This document shows positions 1 to 6,463 of a DNA stretch of 6,463 nt, piece by piece (within the stretch, counting starts at the first letter, position 1; each line of letters starts with the position of its first letter). Under the pieces are notes generated by a model, which saw only the letters and a program-made list of their open reading frames with translations, ran no database searches and had not been told where the DNA came from. The stretch covers positions 1-6,463 of the forward strand of contig JAJXUY010000093.1 of NCBI GenBank assembly GCA_021782525.1, in the 5' to 3' direction. Made by a program: the position numbers and the translations under genes. This stretch comes from Acidobacteriota bacterium (GTDB taxonomy: Bacteria > Acidobacteriota > Thermoanaerobaculia > Thermoanaerobaculales > Thermoanaerobaculaceae).

Positions 1-1044
1 GCGGGCCAGCGCCGAGTACAGCTCCAGCACCTCGCGCGCCGGGCCGTTGGGATCGACGAGCGTCACGTGCGCCTCGCGGCCCTTGGAGAAGCTGAGCAGG
101 TTCTTCACCAGCGAGGAGATCTTCTCGACGTTGCGCTTGAGCATCTGGACGCCGCGGTCCACCCGGTCCATCTGCCCCTTGCGCATCCCCGATTCCATGA
201 CGTAGATGCCGCCCTCGACGCCCATCAGGATGTTCTTGATCCCGTGCGCCAGCCCGGCCACGGTCTGGCCGACGGCGGCCATGCGCTCGGCCTCGATCTT
301 GTCGCGCTCGAGCGTCCTCAGGTTGGTGACGTCGGTGGCGATCTCGATGACGAAGTTCACCGGGCCGTCCGGCGAGCCGCCTTCGCGGGAGAGCGGCGAC
401 GCCGTCACGATGTAGTGCGCCGCCTCGCCGCTGGCCGTCACCCCGACCTGTTCGGCCGTGTGCTCGCGGCCGTCCTCGAACACGAGCACCGCCGGGCACT
501 TCCGGCACGGGCGGTCGCGCCGCTTGTAGACCTCGTAGCACTTCTTCCCGGGGGCCCGGCCGAACGTGTCGCGCATGCGGCCGTTGACCCGGATCACCTC
601 GAGGTCGCGGTCGAGGACCGTGACGTAGCACGGTACCCGCTCGAAGAGGATGTCGTTCTCGCGCTGCAGGACGCTCGCCCCGTTGACCTTCGAGGCGATC
701 CACATGAGGTACGGGGCCTCGCCCCCCGGTTGCGCGAGCGGGGCCACGCGCACGATGAACTGGGACGTTGTGTCCCGGGCGACCGTGAGGAGCTCGCCGC
801 ACACTCTCGCCTTGCCGTCGACGAAGGCGTCCGACACCTCGCAGCGGTCGCACGGCTCGTGGCGTCCCTTCATGACCTCGTAGCAGCGCATCCCTTGCCA
901 CGGGCCGAACAGCTTGGCGAACGCCGCGTTCGCCTCCACGATCCGGAACTTCGCGTCCAGCGCCACGACCAGGATCGGCGCCAGGTCGAAGAGACGGTCG
1001 CTCAGCAGCCGCCGGACCTCATCCTGTTCCGCTACGAGTCTCAT
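1..1044 (-). CDS. Tandem-PAS sensor histidine kinase, 3' end beyond window
   Basis: The visible 348 residues are the N-terminal part of a sensor kinase that should autophosphorylate on His and pass phosphate to the regulator encoded just upstream. Residues about 15-120 and 130-243 form two PAS domains. Each carries the same motif, CYEV followed by PCxxC (C54/C65/C68 and C169/C180/C183). A dimerisation/His-phosphotransfer helix follows at about 250-322, with the H-box around AGLAHGIKN and H267 as the likely phosphoacceptor. The ATP-binding domain is cut off by the window edge. I see no membrane segment or signal peptide, so it is probably a cytoplasmic sensor; the Cys sets suggest a metal or redox input, which is inference. 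The ATG at 1044 lies inside the regulator gene (26-bp overlap), with GGAG and GGAGG upstream at spacings of 4 and 13 nt. The residue after H267 is Gly rather than the usual Glu/Asp. Confidence 0.88.
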   Translation of the reverse strand, partial: MRLVAEQDEVRRLLSDRLFDLAPILVVALDAKFRIVEANAAFAKLFGPWQGMRCYEVMKGRHEPCDRCEVSDAFVDGKARVCGELLTVARDTTSQFIVRVAPLAQPGGEAPYLMWIASKVNGASVLQRENDILFERVPCYVTVLDRDLEVIRVNGRMRDTFGRAPGKKCYEVYKRRDRPCRKCPAVLVFEDGREHTAEQVGVTASGEAAHYIVTASPLSREGGSPDGPVNFVIEIATDVTNLRTLERDKIEAERMAAVGQTVAGLAHGIKNILMGVEGGIYVMESGMRKGQMDRVDRGVQMLKRNVEKISSLVKNLLSFSKGREAHVTLVDPNGPAREVLELYSALAR

Positions 1045-1462
1045 CGCGCTCCAGCAACCTCCGCAACGTGGCGAGCAGCGTGGGAACGGTGATCGGCTTC
1101 TCCAGGTACCCGTCCGGCGCCGGCAGGCGCTCGGGCTTCACCTCGCCCGCGCCGGCCCGCGAGAAGCCGTCGTGGCACGCCCAGCCGCTGATGATGACGA
1201 CGGGGATCGTCCTCGTCGCCTCGCTGTCCCTCATCGCCCGGTACAGCGAGAGGCCGGTGCGCCCCGGCATCATCACGTCCAGCAGCACGACGTCGGGCCG
1301 CTCCGCGCGGATCCGCTCGAGGGCGCCCTCGGTGGCGGTGAGGCCCGCCACGGCGAAGCCCGCATCCTCGAGGGCGACCGAGAGGTAGTCGACGATATCG
1401 CGTTCGTCGTCGACGATGAGGACCTTCGCGGCTCTCGCGCCCGCCTGCACGTGCTCGCCCAT
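1019..1462 (-). CDS. Single-domain response regulator (CheY-like receiver)
   Basis: This is a 147-residue receiver domain with no output domain, so it probably acts by protein-protein contact or as a phosphorelay intermediate. The expected residues are present: the acidic pair D18/D19 (VLIVDDE), phosphoacceptor D62 (VVLLDVMMPG), S92 at the Thr/Ser switch position (VVIISGW) and K122 (YLEKP). The S92-K122 interval is 30 residues, against 22 between T87 and K109 of E. coli CheY, so there is extra sequence of about 8 residues in the beta4-beta5 region, next to the usual signalling face. The frame stays open upstream to 1648, but that extension runs into the RNase gene and is low-complexity Arg/Gly-rich; the ATG at 1462 places the receiver fold 12 residues in, as expected. 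The ribosome site is weak (GGCGG). Its 3' end overlaps the kinase start by 26 bp, so the two are likely co-translated and functional partners. Confidence 0.9.
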   Translation of the reverse strand: MGEHVQAGARAAKVLIVDDERDIVDYLSVALEDAGFAVAGLTATEGALERIRAERPDVVLLDVMMPGRTGLSLYRAMRDSEATRTIPVVIISGWACHDGFSRAGAGEVKPERLPAPDGYLEKPITVPTLLATLRRLLERDETRSGTG

Positions 1463-1509
1463 GGCCGCCGCGATAGTACCACCCGCCGTCGAGATCAGCC
1501 CGCTCCCGC

Positions 1510-2976
1510 CTAGGCGCGTTCGAAATCGATGAAGCCGCGCTCGACGTCGGTGTGGACGAGGCGGACGCGCAGCCGGTGCCCGACGTCCGCCCCCTCGAAG
1601 CCGCGCATCAGGCGCCCCTCGACCGGCGGTTGGAACACCCGCACCCACGTCCCCTTGTCCGCGGCGCCGGTGACGATGCCGTCGAACGTCTGCCCGATCC
1701 GGCCTCCCAGCAGCATGGCCGCGGCCGATTTGGCGACCTGGCGCTCGACCTTGTTGGCGGCGTCCTCCTGCTGCGTGCAGTGGGTCGCCAGCTCCGCGAG
1801 CTCCGTGTCCGCGTAGGGCGACGGCGCTCCGGCGAGCGCGGCCTTGAGCAGACGCTGCGTGACGAGGTCGGGGAAGCGGCGGTTGGGCGCGGTGGCGTGG
1901 GTGTAGTCCTTGACCGCGAGGCCGAAGTGCCCGGGCGCATCCTGCCCCGGCCGCTCGACGACGTACTCGCCGGCGCCGAGCAGCTTGATCACCGTGAGCG
2001 AGAGGTCGGGGAAGCGCAGCGGGTCGGCGGCCCGCCGCTTGGCGAGGAACGCGGCCAGCGCCCTGGCGTCGGGTTGGGCCGGCAACGCCTCACCGAAGTG
2101 CCCCGCCACCTCCACGATGCGGTCCCAGCGCTTGGGCGTGCGCACGACGCGGCGCAGCGAGGGCACGTCCTTCGCCGCCAGAAAACGCGCGGTCACGCCG
2201 TTGGCCGCGATCATCAGGTCCTCGATCAGGTCCTTGGCGCGGTTGCGCTCCTCGGGGCGCAGGTCGGAGATGGCATCGGCGTCGAACACGGGACGCGCCT
2301 CGATCGTCTGCAGCTCGAGGGCCCCGTGCTCGTGCCGCGACTCGCGCAGCCGCTGCGCGACCTCGTCCTGCAGCCGCAGGTTGGCGTCGAGACCGGGCAC
2401 CGCGGCGAGCGCCGCCGGGACCGGGCCCGTCCCCTCCAACCACGCGGCCACCGCGTTGTACGCCAGCTTGGCGTGGTTCGTGACCACGGCCCGGTAGACG
2501 TCGGAAGCCGCGATCGCGCCGTCGGCCCCCAACGTGATCTCGACCACGACCGCGGGGCGCTCCTGCCGGTCGGCGAGCGAGGTGAGGTCGGTCGAGAGCT
2601 TCTCCGGCAGCATCGGAAAGATCTCCGCCGCCGTGTACACCGACGTCGTGTTCGTGCGCGCGTGCTCGTCCACCGGCGACCCCTTGCCGACCAGGCCGTC
2701 CACATCGGCGACCGCGACCAACACCTGCACCGCACCGGCGTCGGTTCGGCGCGCGACCGAGAGCTGGTCGAGGTCCATCGAGTCGTCGTTGTCGATCGAG
2801 CACCACGGGAGCGCGCGCAGGTCGCGCAGCCCGTCGCGCTGCGGCGCCGCCGCCGCGAGGCCGGCGATCTGGGCGAGCGCCGCGGAGGAGAAGTCCGGTT
2901 CGAGCCCGCGCTCGCGCATGGCGCGGTGCGCGATGCGTTGCAGGATGGCGCGCTGGTGACCGTCGTTCGCGTTCAT
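1510..2976 (-). CDS. RNB-domain (RNase II family) exoribonuclease, short form
   Basis: This 488-residue protein belongs to the RNase II/R family of processive, Mg-dependent 3'-5' exoribonucleases, which degrade single-stranded RNA in the cytoplasm. The RNB domain spans about 50-420. Its Asp cluster is SIDNDDSMDLDQL (D62, D65, D68, D70). Further family landmarks are VYTAAEIFPMLPEKLS (113-128), LIEDLMIAAN (250-259) and the Arg-rich THATAPNRRFPDL (359-371), which matches the usual HFTSPIRRYPDL. Residues about 425-488 look like an S1 RNA-binding domain. It is much shorter than E. coli RNase II (644) or RNase R (813) because the N-terminal cold-shock domains are missing; only about 55 helical residues precede the RNB domain, resembling the Deinococcus RNase II type as I recall it. 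The position that is the fourth Asp in E. coli RNase II (D210) is Q71 here. The ATG at 2976 has only a weak AGAG upstream. The response regulator follows after 47 bp on the same strand. Confidence 0.9.
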   Translation of the reverse strand: MNANDGHQRAILQRIAHRAMRERGLEPDFSSAALAQIAGLAAAAPQRDGLRDLRALPWCSIDNDDSMDLDQLSVARRTDAGAVQVLVAVADVDGLVGKGSPVDEHARTNTTSVYTAAEIFPMLPEKLSTDLTSLADRQERPAVVVEITLGADGAIAASDVYRAVVTNHAKLAYNAVAAWLEGTGPVPAALAAVPGLDANLRLQDEVAQRLRESRHEHGALELQTIEARPVFDADAISDLRPEERNRAKDLIEDLMIAANGVTARFLAAKDVPSLRRVVRTPKRWDRIVEVAGHFGEALPAQPDARALAAFLAKRRAADPLRFPDLSLTVIKLLGAGEYVVERPGQDAPGHFGLAVKDYTHATAPNRRFPDLVTQRLLKAALAGAPSPYADTELAELATHCTQQEDAANKVERQVAKSAAAMLLGGRIGQTFDGIVTGAADKGTWVRVFQPPVEGRLMRGFEGADVGHRLRVRLVHTDVERGFIDFERA

Positions 2977-3121
2977 GCCATCACTCTACCGCAGCTTCGT
3001 CTGGCCGGCGGCGAACCGTGGGTGGCACCGAGAGGCTACAATTGAGCGCTCGCCGCACCGGTGCTCGACGCCCGGGTGCCTCGCGGGCACGGCCCTTTCA
3101 CCTGACCATGAGGAGGTTTGC
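2977..3121. promoter_or_regulatory. Divergent intergenic region with a candidate -10 for glmS
   Basis: This 145-bp gap separates the start codons of the minus-strand RNase gene and the plus-strand glmS-type gene, so both promoters should lie here. The only AT-rich patch is TACAATTGAG at 3037-3046. TACAAT (3037-3042) matches five of six bases of a sigma70 -10 box for the plus strand, but no convincing -35 lies 16-18 bp upstream. A small inverted repeat, GTGCC/GGCAC (3076-3080 and 3086-3090, 5-nt loop), would sit in the glmS leader. I see no glmS ribozyme-like core and no clear promoter for the RNase gene. Confidence 0.3.
3111..3116 (+). promoter_or_regulatory. Ribosome binding site that fixes the glmS start
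   Basis: AGGAGG is a full Shine-Dalgarno match, 5 nt before the ATG at 3122. It supports that start over the in-frame extension to 2975 and over the ATG at 3108, which is out of frame. Starting at 3122 also puts Cys at position 2, where this enzyme family needs it as the N-terminal nucleophile. Confidence 0.85.
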
Positions 3122-4912
<1,791 letters not shown>

Positions 4913-4930
4913 AGCCGGGCGCCGGGCTGC

Positions 4931-5096
4931 GAAAGGACGTGGTCCGTGGTCCGTGGACCGTGGTCCGAAGAGAACGGGCACCGGGTCCGGACTCCGAAAG
5001 GACGTGGTCCGTGGACCGTGGTCCGAAGAGACCGGCGCCGGGGCCCGGCCTTTGAAAGGACGTGGTCCGTGGTCAGTGGACCGTGGTCCGAAGAGA
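4931..5096. repeat. Three-copy intergenic repeat built on GTGGWCC heptamers
   Basis: Three direct copies of a unit start at 4931, 4996 and 5054. Each core opens with GAAAGGAC, continues with tandem heptamers GTGGTCC or GTGGACC, and closes with GAAGAGA. Cores run 4931-4973 (four heptamers), 4996-5031 (three) and 5054-5096 (four, one degenerated to GTGGTCA). The spacers between cores are both 22 nt and differ in sequence, so the period is 65 then 58 nt, and the difference is exactly one heptamer. Sequence resembling the end of a spacer precedes copy 1 (4914-4930). GGTCC and GGACC are reverse complements, so the arrays can fold on either strand. All frames through here are open only because of composition, and no conserved protein is visible. 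Function is unknown: transcript processing or termination, protein binding, or a dispersed repeat family are all possible. Confidence 0.85.
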
Positions 5097-5098
5097 CC

Positions 5099-5129
5099 GG
5101 GGTCCGGGGATCGGGCACCGGGGCCCGGG
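5099..5129 (+). other. Candidate G-quadruplex
   Basis: Five runs of at least three G occur in 31 nt on the plus strand: 5099-5102, 5106-5109, 5113-5115, 5120-5123 and 5127-5129, separated by loops of 3, 3, 4 and 3 nt. This meets the strict four-tract G-quadruplex pattern with one spare tract. It follows directly on the third repeat core and ends 80 nt before the next start codon. C-runs within it allow competing hairpins, so actual folding is inference. Confidence 0.5.
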
Positions 5130-5144
5130 CCACCAACGATCCGG

Positions 5145-5173
5145 TTGCGCCCGGCCTTCGGCGGGCTCATATT
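5145..5173 (+). promoter_or_regulatory. Weak sigma70-like promoter candidate for the TonB-domain gene
   Basis: TTGCGC (5145-5150) and CATATT (5168-5173) are spaced by 17 bp, matching the consensus -35 and -10 at three and four positions. It is the only AT-containing patch upstream of the gene, which is the main argument for it. The transcript leader would be roughly 30 nt and would include the 5198 ribosome site. Confidence 0.25.
5149..5166 (+). terminator. GC hairpin, possible glmS terminator
   Basis: GCCC (5149-5152) pairs with GGGC (5163-5166), and GCC (5154-5156) with GGC (5160-5162), giving seven pairs with one bulged G and a TTC loop. No T-tract follows, and the element overlaps the promoter candidate, so only one reading is likely to be right. 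Confidence 0.2.
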
Positions 5174-5183
5174 GTGCACACAA
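5172..5183. promoter_or_regulatory. Small dyad TTGTG-CA-CACAA, operator-like
   Basis: A perfect 5-bp inverted repeat with a 2-bp centre lies at the downstream edge of the candidate -10 and 26 bp ahead of the TonB-domain start codon. Position and symmetry would suit a repressor site. There is no second copy in the window and no regulator to link it to. Confidence 0.2.
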
Positions 5184-5197
5184 GGTCCGCTCGAGAT

Positions 5198-5203
5198 GGG
5201 AGG
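5198..5203 (+). promoter_or_regulatory. Ribosome binding site that fixes the TonB-domain start
   Basis: GGGAGG lies 6 nt before the ATG at 5210. It selects this start over the open frame that continues upstream through the repeats to 4946, because a signal peptide begins exactly at 5210. Confidence 0.75.
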
Positions 5204-5209
5204 CGCGCC

Positions 5210-6301
5210 ATGAGGTCTGCATCCATCGTGGGGTTGTCGTTTCTGCGTCCGGTTCGGGTTGCCTTCATCGCACTCGCCGGGCTCGCGGCGACGAGCGCGG
5301 CGCCCGCCCCGGGCGCCGACGACCTGCAGCAACGCGGGACCGAGCTGGTCGCCAGGGCCGCCCGGCTCGAGGACCTGCTCTCGCCCGCCACCGGGCGGTT
5401 CCTCCTGCGCGTCCACGTCAAGCTCTTCGGCCTCGTGGCCGGGCTGCGAGAGGGCGAGGTGCTGCTCCTGGCGGCGTCCCCGTCGCGGTGGTTCGAGCAG
5501 GTCCGCTTCCCCGGCTACAGCGAGGCCACCGGCCTGAGCGACGGGCAGGCCTGGCGCAAGCGTAACGTCGTGGACAAACCGTTCCGCTTCCACGAGGTCT
5601 CGCAACTGCTCGACGTCGCGTCGCACTTGAGGCTGGCGCCGGGTGGGATCGTCAGGAGCATCTCGCAGCAGACCGTGGCCGGCAGGCCCGCATCCTGCGT
5701 GGAGACCGGGCCCACCGCGGCGCTCTGGCAGCGCGACATCGCGGGGCGAGCGAAGATCCCGGAGGTGGGACCCTGGCAGGACAGCCGGGCGACGTTGTGC
5801 TTCGACGCCGGCACCGGCGCCCTCCTTTCCGCCGAGTACGGCACCGAGCTGCCGCGCTTCGAGTACGAGGGCGAGGTCACTCTCGGCGCCAAGGCCTACC
5901 CGAAGACGCTGCGCTGCTTCGAAGGGAAGGAGCTCGCGGTCGAGGCGACGGTCGTCGAGCTGGCTGCGGACTCGGGCGTCCAGGCCGAGGACAGCTTCGC
6001 AGCGCCGGCCGGGGCCGACCGGTGGCCGGAGTGCACGACACCGACCCCCCCCAGGTTGATCGCGAAGAAGGACCCGGGCGTGGACACGTACGCCAAGGCG
6101 CGGCGGATCTTCGGGACGGTCGTCGCGCTCGCCGAGGTGGGAACGGACGGCCTGATCCACGACCTCGCGTTCATCCAGTTACGCGGGGGGCTCTACGGCG
6201 GCGTCAGGGAGGCGGCAAAGCGGTGGAGGTACGCACCGGCGACGTGCAACGGCGTCCCGGTGCCAGCCGAGATCTACATCGCCTACACCTACATGCCGTA
6301 G
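5210..6301 (+). CDS. Exported TonB C-terminal domain protein
   Basis: This is a 363-residue envelope protein. Residues 1-36 form a signal sequence or N-terminal anchor: Arg at 2, 13 and 16, hydrophobic stretch about 17-28, then Ala-rich APAPGADD with possible cleavage after A30, A31 or A36. Residues about 60-265 look like a LolA/outer-membrane-lipoprotein-sorting-like beta region, with SRWFEQVRFPGYSE (92-105), the AWRKRN stretch near 114-119, LCFDAGTGALLSAEY (196-210) and YPKTLRCFEGKELAVE (230-245). Residues 299-362 match a TonB C-terminal domain: GTVVALAEVGTDGLIHD, AAKRWRYAPAT and NGVPVPAEIYIAYTY. This architecture is common among acidobacterial proteins labelled TonB-family, as I recall. 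There is no long Pro-rich spanning region, only a short PTPPR linker (278-282), and no ExbB/ExbD nearby, so a classical energy-transducing role is doubtful. Five Cys (163, 197, 236, 275, 346) could form disulfides. It is preceded by structured repeats and faces a convergent gene. Confidence 0.82.
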   Translation: MRSASIVGLSFLRPVRVAFIALAGLAATSAAPAPGADDLQQRGTELVARAARLEDLLSPATGRFLLRVHVKLFGLVAGLREGEVLLLAASPSRWFEQVRFPGYSEATGLSDGQAWRKRNVVDKPFRFHEVSQLLDVASHLRLAPGGIVRSISQQTVAGRPASCVETGPTAALWQRDIAGRAKIPEVGPWQDSRATLCFDAGTGALLSAEYGTELPRFEYEGEVTLGAKAYPKTLRCFEGKELAVEATVVELAADSGVQAEDSFAAPAGADRWPECTTPTPPRLIAKKDPGVDTYAKARRIFGTVVALAEVGTDGLIHDLAFIQLRGGLYGGVREAAKRWRYAPATCNGVPVPAEIYIAYTYMP

Positions 6302-6325
6302 CCGCGGGCACCGCCCCCCGCGGTG
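6302..6325. terminator. Probable bidirectional terminator between convergent genes
   Basis: CCGCGGG (6302-6308) and CCCGCGG (6317-6323) form a perfect 7-bp stem with an 8-nt loop, starting one base after the TonB-domain stop. An alternative, mutually exclusive hairpin pairs CACCGC (6309-6314) with GCGGTG (6320-6325). The element lies in the 36-bp gap between two converging genes, a natural site for a shared terminator. No T-tract is present on either side, which weakens the case for a classical intrinsic terminator. Confidence 0.45.
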
Positions 6326-6337
6326 GCGGAGCTCGCC

Positions 6338-6463
6338 TCAGGCGACCTTGAGCCAGCGCCACAGCTCGGCCGGGCTCGGGCGCTTGCCGTACGACAGGAT
6401 CCCGACCCGGAAGATCTTCGCGGTCATCCAGAAGAAGACGTAGACCGTGGCGATCGAGAGGAC
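6338..6463 (-). CDS. ABC-2-type transporter permease, C-terminal fragment
   Basis: Only the last 41 codons lie in the window; the gene continues past the right edge and ends with TGA at 6340-6338. The visible part is a hydrophobic segment (VLSIATVYVFFWM) followed by TAKIFRVGILSYGKRPS and a short tail, AELWRWLKVA. A final transmembrane helix followed by KIFR-G-L-YGKRP and a Leu/Trp/Arg helix is the usual ending of ABC-2 family permeases of the NatB/YhaP kind, inner-membrane subunits of exporters that work with a separate ATPase. The substrate cannot be told. It runs convergently with the TonB-domain gene, so the two are not one operon. The assignment rests on a short match from memory. Confidence 0.6.
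   Translation of the reverse strand, partial: VLSIATVYVFFWMTAKIFRVGILSYGKRPSPAELWRWLKVA

Noticed and set aside
67..1092. 341-codon plus-strand frame antisense to the kinase
   Set aside because: The opposite strand reads as two PAS domains and an H-box with consistent family motifs; this frame has none.
1463..1648. 62-residue N-terminal extension of the response regulator
   Set aside because: It overlaps the RNase coding region, is low-complexity Arg/Gly/Ala-rich, and would place the receiver fold unusually deep in the protein.
1552..3045. 497-codon plus-strand frame antisense to the RNase gene
   Set aside because: It is a low-complexity Arg/Gly/Val/Asp composition shadow of a strong RNB-domain gene.
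2977..3121. glmS ribozyme or riboswitch in the glmS leader
   Set aside because: The gap is 145 bp in total, I see no matching conserved core, and known glmS ribozymes are mainly from Firmicutes.
4931..5131. CRISPR array
   Set aside because: There are direct repeats with 22-nt spacers, but only three units, internal heptamer repetition, variable unit length, GC-rich related spacers and no cas genes in view.
4946..5209. 88-codon N-terminal extension of the TonB-domain protein through the repeats
   Set aside because: The extension is a translation of the heptamer repeats. A signal peptide and a good ribosome site both point to the start at 5210.
4931..5209. Insertion sequence or integron-like element
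   Set aside because: No transposase or integrase, no terminal inverted repeats bounding the block and no target-site duplication were found.

Overview
This window is very GC-rich and gene-dense, and looks like the chromosome of a Gram-negative bacterium. The best guess is Acidobacteriota, with Myxococcota or a related deltaproteobacterial lineage as the alternative. That guess rests on three things: a secreted protein that joins a LolA-like middle region to a TonB C-terminal domain, a tandem-PAS kinase with Cys-rich PAS motifs, and a short RNase II-type enzyme lacking cold-shock domains. All are recognised from memory of families, and no search was run.

Layout. Positions 1-2976 hold three minus-strand genes, transcribed right to left: an RNB-domain 3'-5' exoribonuclease (2976-1510), then after 47 bp a stand-alone receiver-domain response regulator (1462-1019), then a tandem-PAS histidine kinase (from 1044, cut by the left edge) that overlaps the regulator by 26 bp. 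The regulator and kinase are almost certainly a translationally coupled two-component pair. The RNase may share their transcript. A 145-bp divergent intergenic region (2977-3121) separates this block from a complete plus-strand glmS-type gene (3122-4912), the enzyme that makes glucosamine-6-phosphate for peptidoglycan and LPS.

The interval 4913-5209 has no gene but is highly structured. It holds three copies of a repeat unit built on a heptamer array (GTGGWCC), spaced at 65 and 58 nt. After the last copy comes a strong G-quadruplex-type sequence, then a GC hairpin, a weak promoter candidate and a small dyad just ahead of the next gene. That gene (5210-6301, plus) encodes an exported 363-residue protein ending in a TonB C-terminal domain. 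A GC-rich inverted repeat (6302-6325) separates it from a convergent minus-strand gene, of which only the last 41 codons are visible. These look like the C-terminus of an ABC-2-type transporter permease.

The genes are mostly housekeeping or ordinary accessory types, and I do not see a clear-cut new multi-gene system. The points most worth a second look are the heptamer-array repeats with the adjacent G-quadruplex candidate, the two PAS domains with identically spaced Cys motifs, the unusual H-box of the kinase, and substitutions near the active sites of the RNase and the GlmS glutaminase domain.
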